The notes under the pieces: generated by a model
What the model was told of the DNA's origin: nothing
The model's input: only the letters and a program-made list of their open reading frames with translations
Database searches by the model: none
From: JAOUGY01 sp963785075
Lineage (GTDB): Bacteria > Actinomycetota > Acidimicrobiia > Spongiisociales > ZC4RG35
Length of the DNA: 64,000 nt
Reading direction: 5' to 3'
Assembly (NCBI GenBank): GCA_963785075.1
Contig: CAWATW010000005.1
Span: forward strand, 1 to 64,000
Shown: positions 16,366 through 27,199 of the stretch, piece after piece
Layout of the letters: each line of letters starts with the position of its first letter
How positions within the stretch are numbered: position 1 is the first letter of the stretch
Position numbers and translations under genes: made by a program

Positions 16366-17358
16366 ATGCGGGTGCTGGTGACAGGTGGTTCTGGATTTGT
16401 CGGTGGCGCTCTGATTCGTTCGCTGGTTCGCACCCACGAGGTGATGGCGATGGCGCGGAACGACAGGGCCGCCGAGGTCGTAGTCGCCCTGGGAGCGGCC
16501 CCGCTGCGGTGTTCGCTCGAGACGGTGAGGTCGGAGCAACTCGAAGGCGTCGACGCCGTGGTCCATGCAGCCGCCTTGGTCACGGAGTGGGCGCCGCTGG
16601 CCGACTATCAGATGGCGAATGTGGCCGGAACGGGCCGACTTCTGGACGCAGCACACGACGCAGGGGTCCGACGATTCGTGCACGTCTCGACGGACTCTGT
16701 GCTGTTCACGGGCAAGCACCTGATCGATGTCGACGAATCGATGCCTCTGCCCTCCCGGATTCCCTACGGGTATGGGGCCACGAAGGCAGATGCCGAGCGG
16801 CTCGTGATCGGGGACAACGATCCCGGAGCGGAATTCGAGACCGTGGTGGTTCGCCCGGTCCTGGTGTGGGGTCCGGGCGATCGGAGCTTCCTCGCCGAAC
16901 TGGTCGAGGCAGTCGGCAAGAAGGCTTTCGTGTGGGTGGACGGTGGTCGGCACATGATATCGACCACGCATGTCGACAACCTGGTTCGTGGCATCGAGCT
17001 CGCCCTGGAAACGGGCCGGCCCGGCGAGGTCTATTTCATCACCGATGGGGAGCCGCAACGGATCAGGGATTTCGTGTCGGCGTACGCCTCCATCGCAGGT
17101 GTGGAAATCCCCGATGTCTCGATTCCGGCGCCGGTGGCCAAGGTCGCTGCGCGAATCGTCGAGGGCCTCTGGCGGGTCTTTCGACCCGCCTCCAAGCCTC
17201 CGTTGACTCGCTTCGGGGCCGACACCATGGCCTGCACGATCACCGCCAAGATCGACAAGGCCCGTCGCGACCTCGGCTACGAGCCGAAGGTCTCGGTCTC
17301 CGAAGGGATGGCGGCGATGCGTGCGTTGCAGCACGACGCGTCGCAACCCGCTCAGTGA
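16366..17358 (+). CDS. NAD-dependent epimerase/dehydratase (extended SDR)
   Basis: 330 residues. The nucleotide-binding TGGSGFVGG is at residues ~6-14, VHVSTDSVLF at ~105-114, and the YGATKADAE active-site Tyr-x-x-x-Lys at ~137-145. PYGYG and VVRPVLVWGPGD are typical of the 3-beta-hydroxysteroid dehydrogenase/isomerase-like branch of extended SDRs. It probably oxidises or isomerises a sterol, sugar or lipid hydroxyl using NAD(P); the substrate is unknown. ATG 16366 is chosen because GGGG lies eight bases upstream; ATG 16360 is the alternative. Confidence 0.85.
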   Translation: MRVLVTGGSGFVGGALIRSLVRTHEVMAMARNDRAAEVVVALGAAPLRCSLETVRSEQLEGVDAVVHAAALVTEWAPLADYQMANVAGTGRLLDAAHDAGVRRFVHVSTDSVLFTGKHLIDVDESMPLPSRIPYGYGATKADAERLVIGDNDPGAEFETVVVRPVLVWGPGDRSFLAELVEAVGKKAFVWVDGGRHMISTTHVDNLVRGIELALETGRPGEVYFITDGEPQRIRDFVSAYASIAGVEIPDVSIPAPVAKVAARIVEGLWRVFRPASKPPLTRFGADTMACTITAKIDKARRDLGYEPKVSVSEGMAAMRALQHDASQPAQ

Positions 17359-17424
17359 TCCATCGCCGAGAGTGGCGCGGTCGATCGTTGGGATCGGCCG
17401 AATCCTGCCGACAGGCAGGGCAAG

Positions 17425-17790
17425 ATGCCGATGGACACGAGACAGATCGAGGCGACGCTCCGAGACGAGGGGTCGATCGTCGCTCTGGCTTCTGCGGTCG
17501 AGCTCAGCCGCTCGGCACAGATGGACGTCATCGAGGGCCTTCGGAAACGGGCCGTCGGCATCCTCGAGTCTGACGTGGCAAGAGTATCCGAGTACCGCCG
17601 TGCGATCGCCGAGCTGCCGCGCACCGAGCCGGCCCCGGGCGTAGACCCACGGCAATACGCTCGAGCTCTGGAGGCAGCGGAGGACGCCGTGCTGGCGTCG
17701 TTCGTCGGTGATGGCGTCTCCAAATGCGAGCGCAACGTGCTCCTGTGGCCGTGGATATCGATCTGTGGTCCGCTCGGAAAGGCGGCATGA
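17425..17790 (+). CDS. Hypothetical helical protein
   Basis: 121 residues, mostly helix-forming (TRQIEATLRDEGSIVALA, DVIEGLRKRAVGILESD). The codon third positions are strongly G/C, as in neighbouring genes, which supports coding. No family is recognised. It follows the SDR gene by 66 bases on the same strand and ends 60 bases before the convergent HAD gene. Antisense frames of similar length exist, so confidence is moderate. Confidence 0.5.
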   Translation: MPMDTRQIEATLRDEGSIVALASAVELSRSAQMDVIEGLRKRAVGILESDVARVSEYRRAIAELPRTEPAPGVDPRQYARALEAAEDAVLASFVGDGVSKCERNVLLWPWISICGPLGKAA

Positions 17791-17849
17791 GCAGGTGGCC
17801 AGGCGAGGCGCAAAGGCCCCGATCCGGGCTTCCCCCAACCGGCTGGACC

Positions 17850-18533
17850 CTACGTGCCACCGACCAGGGTTCGAAGGTCGTCGAGCTCGATGACGTGGCG
17901 GGTGATGCCCTCGGGAATCGGTTCCTGCCTCGGGTTGTACCAGCAGGTATCGATGCCGTAGTTCTTCCCGCCGGCCATGTCGGAGCGGAGGCTGTCGCCG
18001 ATCATCACCGCTCCAGATCGGGCAGGGTTGCCGAGCTGATCGAACGTGATGTCGAAGATCTCGCTGCCGGGCTTGGCAGCACCGACTTCTCCCGATATCA
18101 CGATGGCGTCGAAGTAGTGGGCGATGTCGAGGCGGTCGATTCTCGCTCGCTGGACCTCCCCGAGACCATTGCTGACCAGCGCCAGCGTTGCGGAGGCCGA
18201 CAGGAGGTCGAGGATCTCGCGAGCGCCTGGGTAGAGATCCCCGCCGGCACCGAGTTCTCGAACGAAGGTATCCGCCATCGCATCGGCATCCGCATCGCCG
18301 TCCACGGCTTCGATGAGAAGCTCGAAGCGGAGGGCCCGAACGGCATCCGCAGCCATCGCCCCTTGTTCCACCTCGTCCCAGAGGCGTCTGTTGATCGACT
18401 GATAGGTCGCGGCCGACGAAGGGGTGTCGGGCATGCGGTGCGCCGCCATCGTCCGTGTGAACGCGGTCGCCTCGGAGGCGTCGAAGTCGAACAAGGTGTG
18501 GTCGAAGTCGAACAGCAAGGTGTCATAGGTCAT
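17850..18533 (-). CDS. HAD-superfamily hydrolase, YjjG-like
   Basis: 227 residues. HAD motif I is FDFDHTLFDFD at ~8-18, motif II is LVSNGLGE near 115, the motif III Lys is in GAAKPGSEIFD, and motif IV is MIGDSLRSDMAGG near 180. The helical cap between motifs I and II fits the YjjG pyrimidine-nucleotidase group, which dephosphorylates nucleotides such as dUMP and non-canonical ones. Specificity is inferred. The start is ATG 18533 (TYDTLLFDFD); longer in-frame starts add unrelated sequence. Confidence 0.88.
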   Translation of the reverse strand: MTYDTLLFDFDHTLFDFDASEATAFTRTMAAHRMPDTPSSAATYQSINRRLWDEVEQGAMAADAVRALRFELLIEAVDGDADADAMADTFVRELGAGGDLYPGAREILDLLSASATLALVSNGLGEVQRARIDRLDIAHYFDAIVISGEVGAAKPGSEIFDITFDQLGNPARSGAVMIGDSLRSDMAGGKNYGIDTCWYNPRQEPIPEGITRHVIELDDLRTLVGGT

Positions 18534-18637
18534 CGAGTGGACCGTCTCCTTCACATGTCGAGGCTCGTGGCGACGAACGGCATCATATGCCACCGATCGT
18601 GGGCGATCACCTCGGCGCGTCGGAGTACGATGCGGCG

Positions 18638-18982
18638 ATGCCGGACTATGTGGTCCTCACGCTCGACTGTTCAGATCCCGTCGTCCAATCCGATTTCTGG
18701 TGCGGGGCGATGGGATACGTCGTGGCAGGCGGCGTGGAGCAGTACACGGCCCTGGTTCACCCCGAAGCGTCTCTGCCCAAGATGCTGCTCCAGCGTGTCG
18801 ACGACCCGAAGGCGGTGAAGAACCGCTTGCACCTCGATCTCCACGTAGCCGATATCGAAGCCGAGGCCCGGCGACTCGAGGAGCTGGGTGCGACGAGGGT
18901 CGCCCTGATCGAAGAGTTCGGCATCGGCTGGATCGTGATGCTCGACCCCGAAGGCAACGAATTCTGCGTCTGTCCGTCCTGA
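18638..18982 (+). CDS. VOC superfamily protein (glyoxalase-like)
   Basis: 114 residues, one VOC half-barrel pair. It begins DYVVLTLDCSDPVVQSDFW, continues RLHLDLHVADIEAEARRLEE, and ends IVMLDPEGNEFCVCP. The HLDLHV histidine and terminal Glu (NEFCV) could bind a metal. The typical wording of this subgroup is glyoxalase/bleomycin-resistance-like, with substrate unknown. A TACGAT box at 18626-18631 lies six bases before ATG 18638 without a ribosome site, a leaderless start. Confidence 0.85.
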   Translation: MPDYVVLTLDCSDPVVQSDFWCGAMGYVVAGGVEQYTALVHPEASLPKMLLQRVDDPKAVKNRLHLDLHVADIEAEARRLEELGATRVALIEEFGIGWIVMLDPEGNEFCVCPS

Positions 18983-19120
18983 CGCGACGGTAGGCCGCGT
19001 CTCTAGCGGGTTGCACCTCCGCGGGTAGTCCACTGACCGTCCCGTTCGTTTGGGGCCGATGGCTCTGGCACCGGAACCTGCATTGGGCGATTCTGAAGAT
19101 GCTCGAGCAAGGAGTTTTTG

Positions 19121-19777
19121 ATGTTCCGTGACCGGGTCGACGCCGGGAGGAGGCTGGCTCAACACGTCCGCGAGTTGGATCTCGACGATCCCATCACACT
19201 CGGTCTACCGAGAGGTGGCGTGGTGGTGGCAGCCGAGGTCGCCGAGGCGGTTCGCAGCCCCCTCGACGTGTTGATCGTTCAGAAGCTGGGTATGCCATTC
19301 GAACCAGAGATTGCCATGGGAGCCATCGGTGAGGATTCGGTCGAGTTCCTGGATTGGCCGGCGATCGAAGCAGCAGGCGTCACCGATCTGGAGGTTGCCG
19401 GTGTGATTCGCAGAGCACGGGCCGAGCTCGAACGTCGGAGCATCCACTATCGCGGTATGCGGCCGCCGATGCCGTTGTCGGGCCGGACGGCGCTGATCGT
19501 CGACGACGGGATCGCCACGGGCTCCACGGCCCGTACGGCGTGTCTGATCGCTCGCGCCCGCGGTGCGTCGCGCGTGGTGGTCGCTGTTCCGGTGGCCACC
19601 CCCCACACTGTCGAACGGATGGAGCAGGACTGTGACGACCTCCTCTGTCTGCGCACTCCAGAGGACTTCATCGCCGTCGGTCAGTACTACCGGTCCTTCG
19701 ACCCGGTGTCCGACGACGAGGTGGAAGCCCTCTTGAGAAGGGTCGACGATCGGTACGCGGCTCTGGTCGGGCCCTGA
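19121..19777 (+). CDS. Phosphoribosyltransferase family protein
   Basis: 218 residues. The type I PRTase fold is visible: ITLGLPRGGVVVAAEVA at ~26-42, DVLIVQKLGMPFEPEIAMGA at ~50-69, and the PRPP-binding loop ALIVDDGIATGSTART at ~125-140. These stand-alone actinobacterial proteins resemble predicted phosphoribosyltransferases often found with dienelactone-hydrolase domains; the base used is unknown. AAGGAG at 19109-19114 supports ATG 19121. Confidence 0.85.
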   Translation: MFRDRVDAGRRLAQHVRELDLDDPITLGLPRGGVVVAAEVAEAVRSPLDVLIVQKLGMPFEPEIAMGAIGEDSVEFLDWPAIEAAGVTDLEVAGVIRRARAELERRSIHYRGMRPPMPLSGRTALIVDDGIATGSTARTACLIARARGASRVVVAVPVATPHTVERMEQDCDDLLCLRTPEDFIAVGQYYRSFDPVSDDEVEALLRRVDDRYAALVGP

Positions 19778-19963
19778 AGCCACCGACGAGCGAGCACGAG
19801 GCGGGGACCGCAATCCGGATGTAGCGTCGCCCCAGCGGGTTGAATCGACACTTCGAGCTTCGGATGCCCGGCATCGGTTCTCGAGATCGGCATGCGACGT
19901 GGTGGGGAAGGAGGAGCCACCCGCCTGGGTGTCCAGGCACTCGCGGTCGCATTACCGCACGAT

Positions 19964-20989
<1,026 letters not shown>

Positions 20990-21061
20990 GGGGATCTCCT
21001 TCTCGTTCGATCGTCGACCGTGCGCTTCCCGGGTACTCCGAGAGCTGCGGACGACGGCGCG

Positions 21062-21529
21062 TCAGGCGCCAGTGATCAGTATGACCACGACGTGATCGAG
21101 TAGCGCGTCGACGACATCGCGCTCGACGTCATCGGCCGAAGACACGTCGAGGCCGTAGAACCGTGCCGTCTTGGGATTCTGCCGGAGGCACTCCGTGAGG
21201 GTGCTCACTGCCTCGTCATCGTCGGCGATCACGGCGCGGCAGCGCATGGTACGACCGCGCACCAGGAAGAGCACCTGTGGACGGGCAGCGAGATTGCGCC
21301 ACCACCGTCGTGTTCGCTGGGACAGCACAACGAAGCGATCGTCGAGGGTGAAGTACTGCACCGGGATGGCGTATCTGCGCCCAGACTTGGCGCCTTGAAC
21401 CGTCAGCACGGCGAACAAACCGCCCATGATGCGACGCAACAGCGGGGTGCGCAGCGCGGTCCGCATGGCTGCATTCATCCACGGCTTCGGGGTGCCCGGC
21501 ATCCTCAATTGTGCGGTCGTCCTCTGCAT
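21062..21529 (-). CDS. Deazaflavin-dependent nitroreductase-like protein (DUF385)
   Basis: 155 residues. The pattern VLTVQGAKSGRRYAIPVQYF, then FVVLSQRTRRWWRNLAARP and FLVRGRTMRCRA matches the split-barrel F420/FMN-binding family that includes Ddn of mycobacteria. The G-x-K-S-G-x-x-x-x-x-P core is intact. If it binds F420, it would reduce quinones or similar oxidised compounds; the cofactor is inferred. AGGAGTCG precedes ATG 21529. Confidence 0.8.
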   Translation of the reverse strand: MQRTTAQLRMPGTPKPWMNAAMRTALRTPLLRRIMGGLFAVLTVQGAKSGRRYAIPVQYFTLDDRFVVLSQRTRRWWRNLAARPQVLFLVRGRTMRCRAVIADDDEAVSTLTECLRQNPKTARFYGLDVSSADDVERDVVDALLDHVVVILITGA

Positions 21530-21617
21530 CGACTCCTCCTTCCAATGCTCCGCCCATCGTCGCGAACGGTGACCGCTGCGACCCGGGGAGTAGGTCCCAG
21601 TTGTCGACGGCATCCGC

Positions 21618-22922
21618 TCAGGTCGGGGGATGGGTGCGCCGGTCTATGACCCGGCGTGCCTTTCCGGAGGACCGTTCGATCGTCCGCGGCGGTTCGATCT
21701 GGACGTTCGCTGTGACGCCGATCCGTTCCTTGATCCGCTGGGCCAGGAGCTCCGTGGGAACCTCAGGGGCATCGGGCGACCTCTCGACGTGCACGGTCAT
21801 CTCGTCGAGGCGGGCCGGTCGGGTGAGCTCGATGTAATAGTGGGCGGTCAGTCCGTCGATCTCGAGGAGCAGCTCCTCGACCTGACTCGGGAACACGTTG
21901 ACCCCGCGCACGATCATCATGTCGTCACGGCGACCGGTGACTTTTGCCATTCGTCGCATGCTCCGCGCGGTCCCCGGCATGAGCCGGGTGAGGTCACCGG
22001 TCCGGTAGCGGATGATGGGGAGTGCTTCCTTCGTCAACGATGTGAACACCAGCTCGCCCTGCTCGCCATCGGGTAGCACCCTCCCGGACCGAGGGTCGAT
22101 GACCTCCGGGTAGAAGTGGTCTTCCCAGATGTGGAGGCCGTCCTTGGCCTCGACGCACTCGTTGGCCACGCCCGGGCCGATCACCTCCGACAGGCCGTAG
22201 ATGTCCACGGCATGGATGTCGAATGCACCCTCGATCTCGCGTCGCATCGAGTCGGTCCACGGCTCCGCCCCGAATATCCCGGCTTTCAGGTTGGTCGATC
22301 GAGGGTCGATCTTGCGACGTTCGAACTCGTCGAGGATGGCGAGCATGTAGCTCGGTGTGACCATGATGATGTCGGGTGCGAAATCGACGATGAGCGTGAC
22401 CTGCCGGTCTGTCATTCCACCGGACACCGGGACGACGGTGCATCCCAGTCGCTCGGCGCCGGCGTGGGCGCCAAGACCGCCGGTGAAGAGGCCATAGCCG
22501 TAGGCGATGTGCACCATGTGTCCTGGCCGGCCTCCAGAGGCCCTGATGGAGCGAGCGACGACGTTCGACCACATGTCGAGATCACGTTGGGTGTACCCGA
22601 CCACCGTGGCCTTGCCGGTGGTACCGGACGATGCGTGGACCCGGCGGAGTTGCGAACGGTCGACCGCCAGCATCCCGAACGGGTACGTTTCTCTCAGATG
22701 GTCCTTGACGGTGAACGGGAACCGCTCGAGATCGGCGAGATCTCGGAGATCTGATGGATGTACGCCGGCTTCGTCGAAGTGGGTGCGATAGAACGGCGAG
22801 TGCTCGTACGCGTGGCCGAGGCTCCACTTCATCCTCTCGAGTTGGAGCGAGCGGATCTCGTCGACCGACGCGATTTCGATCGGATCGAGCGTTTCGATCG
22901 GCGGCGTGAGATCGAGCACCAT
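21618..22922 (-). CDS. paaK: Phenylacetate-CoA ligase family protein
   Basis: 434 residues, full length. It is an adenylate-forming enzyme with the phosphate loop HASSGTTGKATVVGYT at ~100-115, the A5-like DIYGLSEVIGPGVANEC, a YRTGD motif near 320, and the C-terminal lid GRRDDMMIVRGVNVFPSQVEE. It converts phenylacetate, ATP and CoA to phenylacetyl-CoA, the entry step of aerobic phenylacetate breakdown. No other paa genes lie in the window, so an alternative aryl acid is possible. Confidence 0.92.
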   Translation of the reverse strand: MVLDLTPPIETLDPIEIASVDEIRSLQLERMKWSLGHAYEHSPFYRTHFDEAGVHPSDLRDLADLERFPFTVKDHLRETYPFGMLAVDRSQLRRVHASSGTTGKATVVGYTQRDLDMWSNVVARSIRASGGRPGHMVHIAYGYGLFTGGLGAHAGAERLGCTVVPVSGGMTDRQVTLIVDFAPDIIMVTPSYMLAILDEFERRKIDPRSTNLKAGIFGAEPWTDSMRREIEGAFDIHAVDIYGLSEVIGPGVANECVEAKDGLHIWEDHFYPEVIDPRSGRVLPDGEQGELVFTSLTKEALPIIRYRTGDLTRLMPGTARSMRRMAKVTGRRDDMMIVRGVNVFPSQVEELLLEIDGLTAHYYIELTRPARLDEMTVHVERSPDAPEVPTELLAQRIKERIGVTANVQIEPPRTIERSSGKARRVIDRRTHPPT

Positions 22923-23075
22923 GACCTCCCCGGGGTTGCGGCGTCGAGCGTATCAGCCGAGGACTCGGGCCGTGCTCGGCTCCACGATCGAATTCGGCGG
23001 ACGCCCGCAGTTCCATCGTTCGACCCTGGACCCGAGGCCGCTCCTTCACCATCGTGGTCGGGAGAAGGCCTTTTG

Positions 23076-25499
23076 ATGACACACCAATCACTGCGGGACA
23101 TCTCTGTCGACGACGTGGACCCGACGGATGTGTTCATCTGTCCTGGCCCCGACGGCCTCAGCGATGCAGAGGTTGCGGAGCGTGTGGCCCGTGGTGAGAC
23201 CAATGACTACGTCGCACCTGTGTCGCGGACCGTCGAGCAGATCGTCCGTGCAAACGTGTTCACCCGATTCAACCTGCTCGTCGGATCTCTCGTTGTGGTG
23301 ATCCTCGTCGTCGGCCCCATCCAGGATGCCGTGTTCGGCCTGGTGATGATCGTCAACTCTGCCATCGGGATCGTCCAGGAACTGCGGGCCAAACGGTCGC
23401 TCGACCGGCTCGCTCTGATCTCGGCGCCCGGCGTCACGGTGGTCCGTGGAGGCAGACGACAGGAGATCGCTGCCCGGGACGTGGTGCTCGGCGATCGAAT
23501 GTGGGTGAGCAGGGGAGAACAGTTCGTCGTCGACGCCGTCGTGGCCGAGGCAGAGGGGTTGGAAGTCGACGAGTCGCTGCTCACCGGAGAGTCTGAGCCC
23601 TGCTCCAAGGTGCCGGGCGCGCGCTGCCTCTCAGGGTCTGCGGTGTTGGCTGGAAGCGGCTTGGTGACAGCCACCCGAGTTGGCGAGGAATCCTACGCGG
23701 CCAGGGTTTCCCGAGAGGCGCGCCGGTTCGAACTGGTGGCGTCGGAGCTTCGTACCGGCACCGATCGGCTGCTGCGGTGGGTCGGGTGGGCGATCGTTCC
23801 CACGGCTGCCATTCTCGTCTGGAGTCAGATCGAGGCCTCGGGAACGGGACCCGACGCTGCTCGTGGTGCCGTGTCCGGCACGGTCGGCATGATCCCTCAG
23901 GGTCTGGTGCTTCTGATCTCCATGGCGCTCGCGGTGGGCGCCGCGCGTCTCGCACGCATGAACGTTCTGACCCAGGATCTGGGTGCGCTGGAGGGTTTGG
24001 CGAGGGTCGACGTCGTCTGTTTCGACAAGACGGGCACGATCACCGAGGGTCGGTTGGTCCTCATCGGTGTGGTGCCGATGGACGGCGACGCCGCCGAGGC
24101 CGGTCGCGCGCTGGCCGCCGTGGCCCACGCCGATCCCGCACCGAACGCGACGACTCAGGCGATCGCCTCGGCAACTGAACGACCACCGGGCTGGACCGCC
24201 AGGCGGTTCTTCCCGTTTCGGTCGGACCGTCGCTGGAGCGGTGCCGAGTTCGAAGAGGAGGGCTCGTGGACGCTCGGCGCCCCCGATGCCCTCTGCCCCG
24301 GCGATGCTCAGGTCGCGCGGGTCGTGGATCAACAGACGAGCCTCGGCCACCGGGTGCTCGTGCTCGCCCGGACGGGCGAGTCCTTGGCGGTGGACCGGCC
24401 GCCATGCGTTCCGGTGGCCGTCGTGGTGCTCGGCGACGCAGTCCGACGGGATGCGGCCGAAACGGTGAGATACTTTGCCGAGCAAGACGTGGCCTTGAAG
24501 GTGATCTCCGGGGACCACCCGTCCACCGTGGCGGCTGTCGCCCGGGTCGCCGGCATCGAGGGTGCTGCAGCCCTTGGCTCGGACCTACCGGCAGACCTCG
24601 ATCAGCTGGGCGCAGTAGCGGACACGACTGCGCTCTTCGGGAGGGTCGGGCCCGAGCAGAAGCGGACTCTGATCAGAGCGCTCCAGCGACGAGGACACGT
24701 GGTGGCGATGGTGGGCGACGGCGTGAACGACGTACTGGCCCTCAAGGCTGCCGATGTCGGAGTAGCAATCGGATCAGGATCGGCAGCGGCCCGGAGTGTG
24801 TCTCCCGTGACCTTGGTCGATGGGCGGTTCGCCCGCATGCCCGACATCGTGGCAGAGGGACGGCGCGTCATCGGCAACATCGAGCGGGTCGCGAGTCTCT
24901 ATGTCACCAAGACGACCTACGCACTCCTGCTGGCGTGGGCGGTCGGAATCGCCGGATGGGCTTTTCCGCTGCTGCCCAGGCATTACACGGTGATCGGTGT
25001 GCTGACGATTGGTGTTCCGTCGTTCTGGCTCGCCCTCGAGCCCAGCTCCGTGAGGGCTCGACCGGGCTACATCGAACGTGTACTCCGGTTCGGTGTCCCC
25101 GTGGGTGTGATCACGGCCATCGCAGGGTTCGCGGCGTTCTGGCTCACCCGCAACGAGGCCGTCTCGCACGAAGAGGCGCAGTCGATCACCACGCTGACGT
25201 TGGTGATAGTGGGCTTGGCCGTGTTGTTGTTGGTGGCACGGCCGTTGACACCGGTGAGGAAGCTGATCGTCGCCATGATGGCGTTCGGCTCGTTCCTCGT
25301 GTTCGTGGTTCCGCCGCTGCGATCGTTCTACGCCCTCGGTCTGCCCCGACCCGTCGTCGTGTTGGCCTCGGTGGGGATCACGGCACTCACCTCGGCGTTC
25401 ATGTATGCCGCTCTGCGGGCATCGGGATGGTGGCGCGAACTCCCGACGGCCCTTCGCCAACTCGAGGGATTGGCGCGACCTCCGCGGCCGCATGCCTGA
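23076..25499 (+). CDS. HAD-IC P-type cation ATPase, CtpE-like
   Basis: 807 residues. It has the P-type pump layout: cytoplasmic N-terminus, two membrane helix pairs, actuator motif LLTGESEPCSK at ~170, phosphorylation site CFDKTGTITEG at ~318, the nucleotide-binding domain, and the hinge MVGDGVNDVLALKAADVGVA near 550. Six C-terminal helices follow. Length and helix pattern match CtpE of mycobacteria, a calcium uptake pump. The membrane motif MIPQGLVLLISMALAVG stands where P2 pumps have PEGL. ATG 23076 follows GGGAGAAGG. It converges on the PGM1-like gene with three bases between them. Confidence 0.9.
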   Translation: MTHQSLRDISVDDVDPTDVFICPGPDGLSDAEVAERVARGETNDYVAPVSRTVEQIVRANVFTRFNLLVGSLVVVILVVGPIQDAVFGLVMIVNSAIGIVQELRAKRSLDRLALISAPGVTVVRGGRRQEIAARDVVLGDRMWVSRGEQFVVDAVVAEAEGLEVDESLLTGESEPCSKVPGARCLSGSAVLAGSGLVTATRVGEESYAARVSREARRFELVASELRTGTDRLLRWVGWAIVPTAAILVWSQIEASGTGPDAARGAVSGTVGMIPQGLVLLISMALAVGAARLARMNVLTQDLGALEGLARVDVVCFDKTGTITEGRLVLIGVVPMDGDAAEAGRALAAVAHADPAPNATTQAIASATERPPGWTARRFFPFRSDRRWSGAEFEEEGSWTLGAPDALCPGDAQVARVVDQQTSLGHRVLVLARTGESLAVDRPPCVPVAVVVLGDAVRRDAAETVRYFAEQDVALKVISGDHPSTVAAVARVAGIEGAAALGSDLPADLDQLGAVADTTALFGRVGPEQKRTLIRALQRRGHVVAMVGDGVNDVLALKAADVGVAIGSGSAAARSVSPVTLVDGRFARMPDIVAEGRRVIGNIERVASLYVTKTTYALLLAWAVGIAGWAFPLLPRHYTVIGVLTIGVPSFWLALEPSSVRARPGYIERVLRFGVPVGVITAIAGFAAFWLTRNEAVSHEEAQSITTLTLVIVGLAVLLLVARPLTPVRKLIVAMMAFGSFLVFVVPPLRSFYALGLPRPVVVLASVGITALTSAFMYAALRASGWWRELPTALRQLEGLARPPRPHA

Positions 25500-25502
25500 G
25501 AG

Positions 25503-27038
25503 TCAGGAACGATGCCGCTCTGCGGCTCGCTCGAGTGCGTCGATCGCGTCGCGGTATTGCTTCCGTGCCTCGGCCCGTTTTCCGGCGATCGACACCATTC
25601 CGATCTTGCCGTGCTCGGTGACTGCCCCGAGCAGGTGGTACACCATGCCTTTCTGTGATGGGGCGTGATAGTGCAGGCCCTCGACGACGGTGAGGTCGAT
25701 CAACTCGTCTGGCCGAAGGCCCCGATAGGTCTCGCTGATCAGATTGTCAGTCGCGTAGTACGTGCGCCGCGAACCGGTTGGTGTCCTGAACACGCCGGTG
25801 TCTGGTGCATACGTGCCGTCGGTGAGGAACTCGAGCATCAGGTAGGGGAGGGTCGTGCCACCCTTTCTGAGGTTGATCTCGATGGCGTAGTGCTTCCATC
25901 GGTCGCCGTCTCGAACGGAAATGAAGTCGACGCCAAAACGCCCGAGGACACCTCTGTCCCGCAGCGACTTCCCCACGGCGAGTCCGGCCTCGTGGAGGTC
26001 GAGTCGATACTCGCTCCGGGCCGGGAATCGGCAACCTTCGAAGACGTGGCCGCTGGGACCACCGAGAACCTGGTCATGGGTGGAGACGAGGTGCACCTGC
26101 CCGACAGGGTCGATCCGCACCTGGACGGAGGGCGACTGTCTTTTCGGCTCTTCGATGAGCTCTTCGACGATTCCACCCATCGCTTCGAACTTGGTCTCGT
26201 AGGACGACCAGGACTCGCTCTCGGCCTCGAACCGAAGTTCTTGCGTCAACCGTCGCCCGACCTCGGTGCGAACGTCAGGGACGTCCTCGAGCGCTCTCAG
26301 GTCGATGATGGCGTTTCCTTCTCCGGAGAACCCGTCGTTCAGCTTCACAACCGCTCGGTCCAGCATCGGGCGGCGGTTGTGGAGATCGACCAGGGCTTCG
26401 ACCAGGTCGCCCCGGTCGCGCAGATGCTCATGTCCCTCAGGGAGGTCCATTCCGAGATCGCGGAAGAGTGACCGACTCATCGACTTGTTTCCGAGATGCA
26501 CGAGGTCGGGGTCGCACGCATACATGGGGAGGCCCAACTCCACCGCCAACCTGCGCTCGTAGGGGGTTGTGTTGAAACATGTCATGTGGGCGGCGTCGGG
26601 GTGGGCGATCTCCGACCTGATCGCGGCGAGGGTGGCCGGTCGGTTCAGGATCTTTGCCGACAGCGGGGTTGCGGCGTCGCCGTCGTTGCAGCTGATCAAA
26701 GTGAGCCGACGCCGGGCATGGAGCGCAGGCACCCCTGGAAGGAGGTGGAGGTAGTAGTCGATGATCGCCGGATCCAGGGGATTCGAAGTCACGTAGATGA
26801 GCTGAGTCCGGGGGAGGCGGAGCAACATGAGCAGGCACAACAAGCGCTCCTCGTAGTGCATCACTCCGATGATCTTGGTGAGCTCGCTTGGTTCGAGTGA
26901 GAGCGAAGGGATCACGACCACAGTCCGCGGTGCTCGCGGGTCGGTGAACACCTGACGGTATATCTCGGGAAACCGAGCCTGGAGCGCGGCAAACGCATCG
27001 GACTCGTCAACTCTGTCGGTCCGGTCCCGGGCTATCAC
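25503..27038 (-). CDS. ATP-grasp peptide ligase-like protein (PGM1-related)
   Basis: 511 residues. The N-terminal half has a nucleotide-binding-like domain (VVIPSLSLEPSELTKIIG, LRLPRTQLIYVTSNPLDP). From ~190 an ATP-grasp domain follows, with VVKLNDGFSGEGNAI, VQVRIDPVGQVHLVSTHDQ and metal-binding FGVDFISVR/HYAIEINLRKGGTT. The whole protein resembles PGM1-related peptide ligases and carboxylate-amine ligases, which join an amino acid-like acid to an amine or peptide using ATP. No peptide precursor or biosynthetic cluster is adjacent. The product is unknown. Confidence 0.8.
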   Translation of the reverse strand: MIARDRTDRVDESDAFAALQARFPEIYRQVFTDPRAPRTVVVIPSLSLEPSELTKIIGVMHYEERLLCLLMLLRLPRTQLIYVTSNPLDPAIIDYYLHLLPGVPALHARRRLTLISCNDGDAATPLSAKILNRPATLAAIRSEIAHPDAAHMTCFNTTPYERRLAVELGLPMYACDPDLVHLGNKSMSRSLFRDLGMDLPEGHEHLRDRGDLVEALVDLHNRRPMLDRAVVKLNDGFSGEGNAIIDLRALEDVPDVRTEVGRRLTQELRFEAESESWSSYETKFEAMGGIVEELIEEPKRQSPSVQVRIDPVGQVHLVSTHDQVLGGPSGHVFEGCRFPARSEYRLDLHEAGLAVGKSLRDRGVLGRFGVDFISVRDGDRWKHYAIEINLRKGGTTLPYLMLEFLTDGTYAPDTGVFRTPTGSRRTYYATDNLISETYRGLRPDELIDLTVVEGLHYHAPSQKGMVYHLLGAVTEHGKIGMVSIAGKRAEARKQYRDAIDALERAAERHRS

Positions 27039-27199
27039 ACTGCTGGCGCACGTCGCATCATGCGGCCCTCACATTGCGATTCTTGCAGTTGTCGAGGACG
27101 GAGGGGGAGCACGCCCGGCCCTCGAGTGAACCGGCCAATAGCCCTAGGCGCCGACGGGGGACCGTGGATACGGTCGAGGTGGATGCAAGGAGGTGTCGT

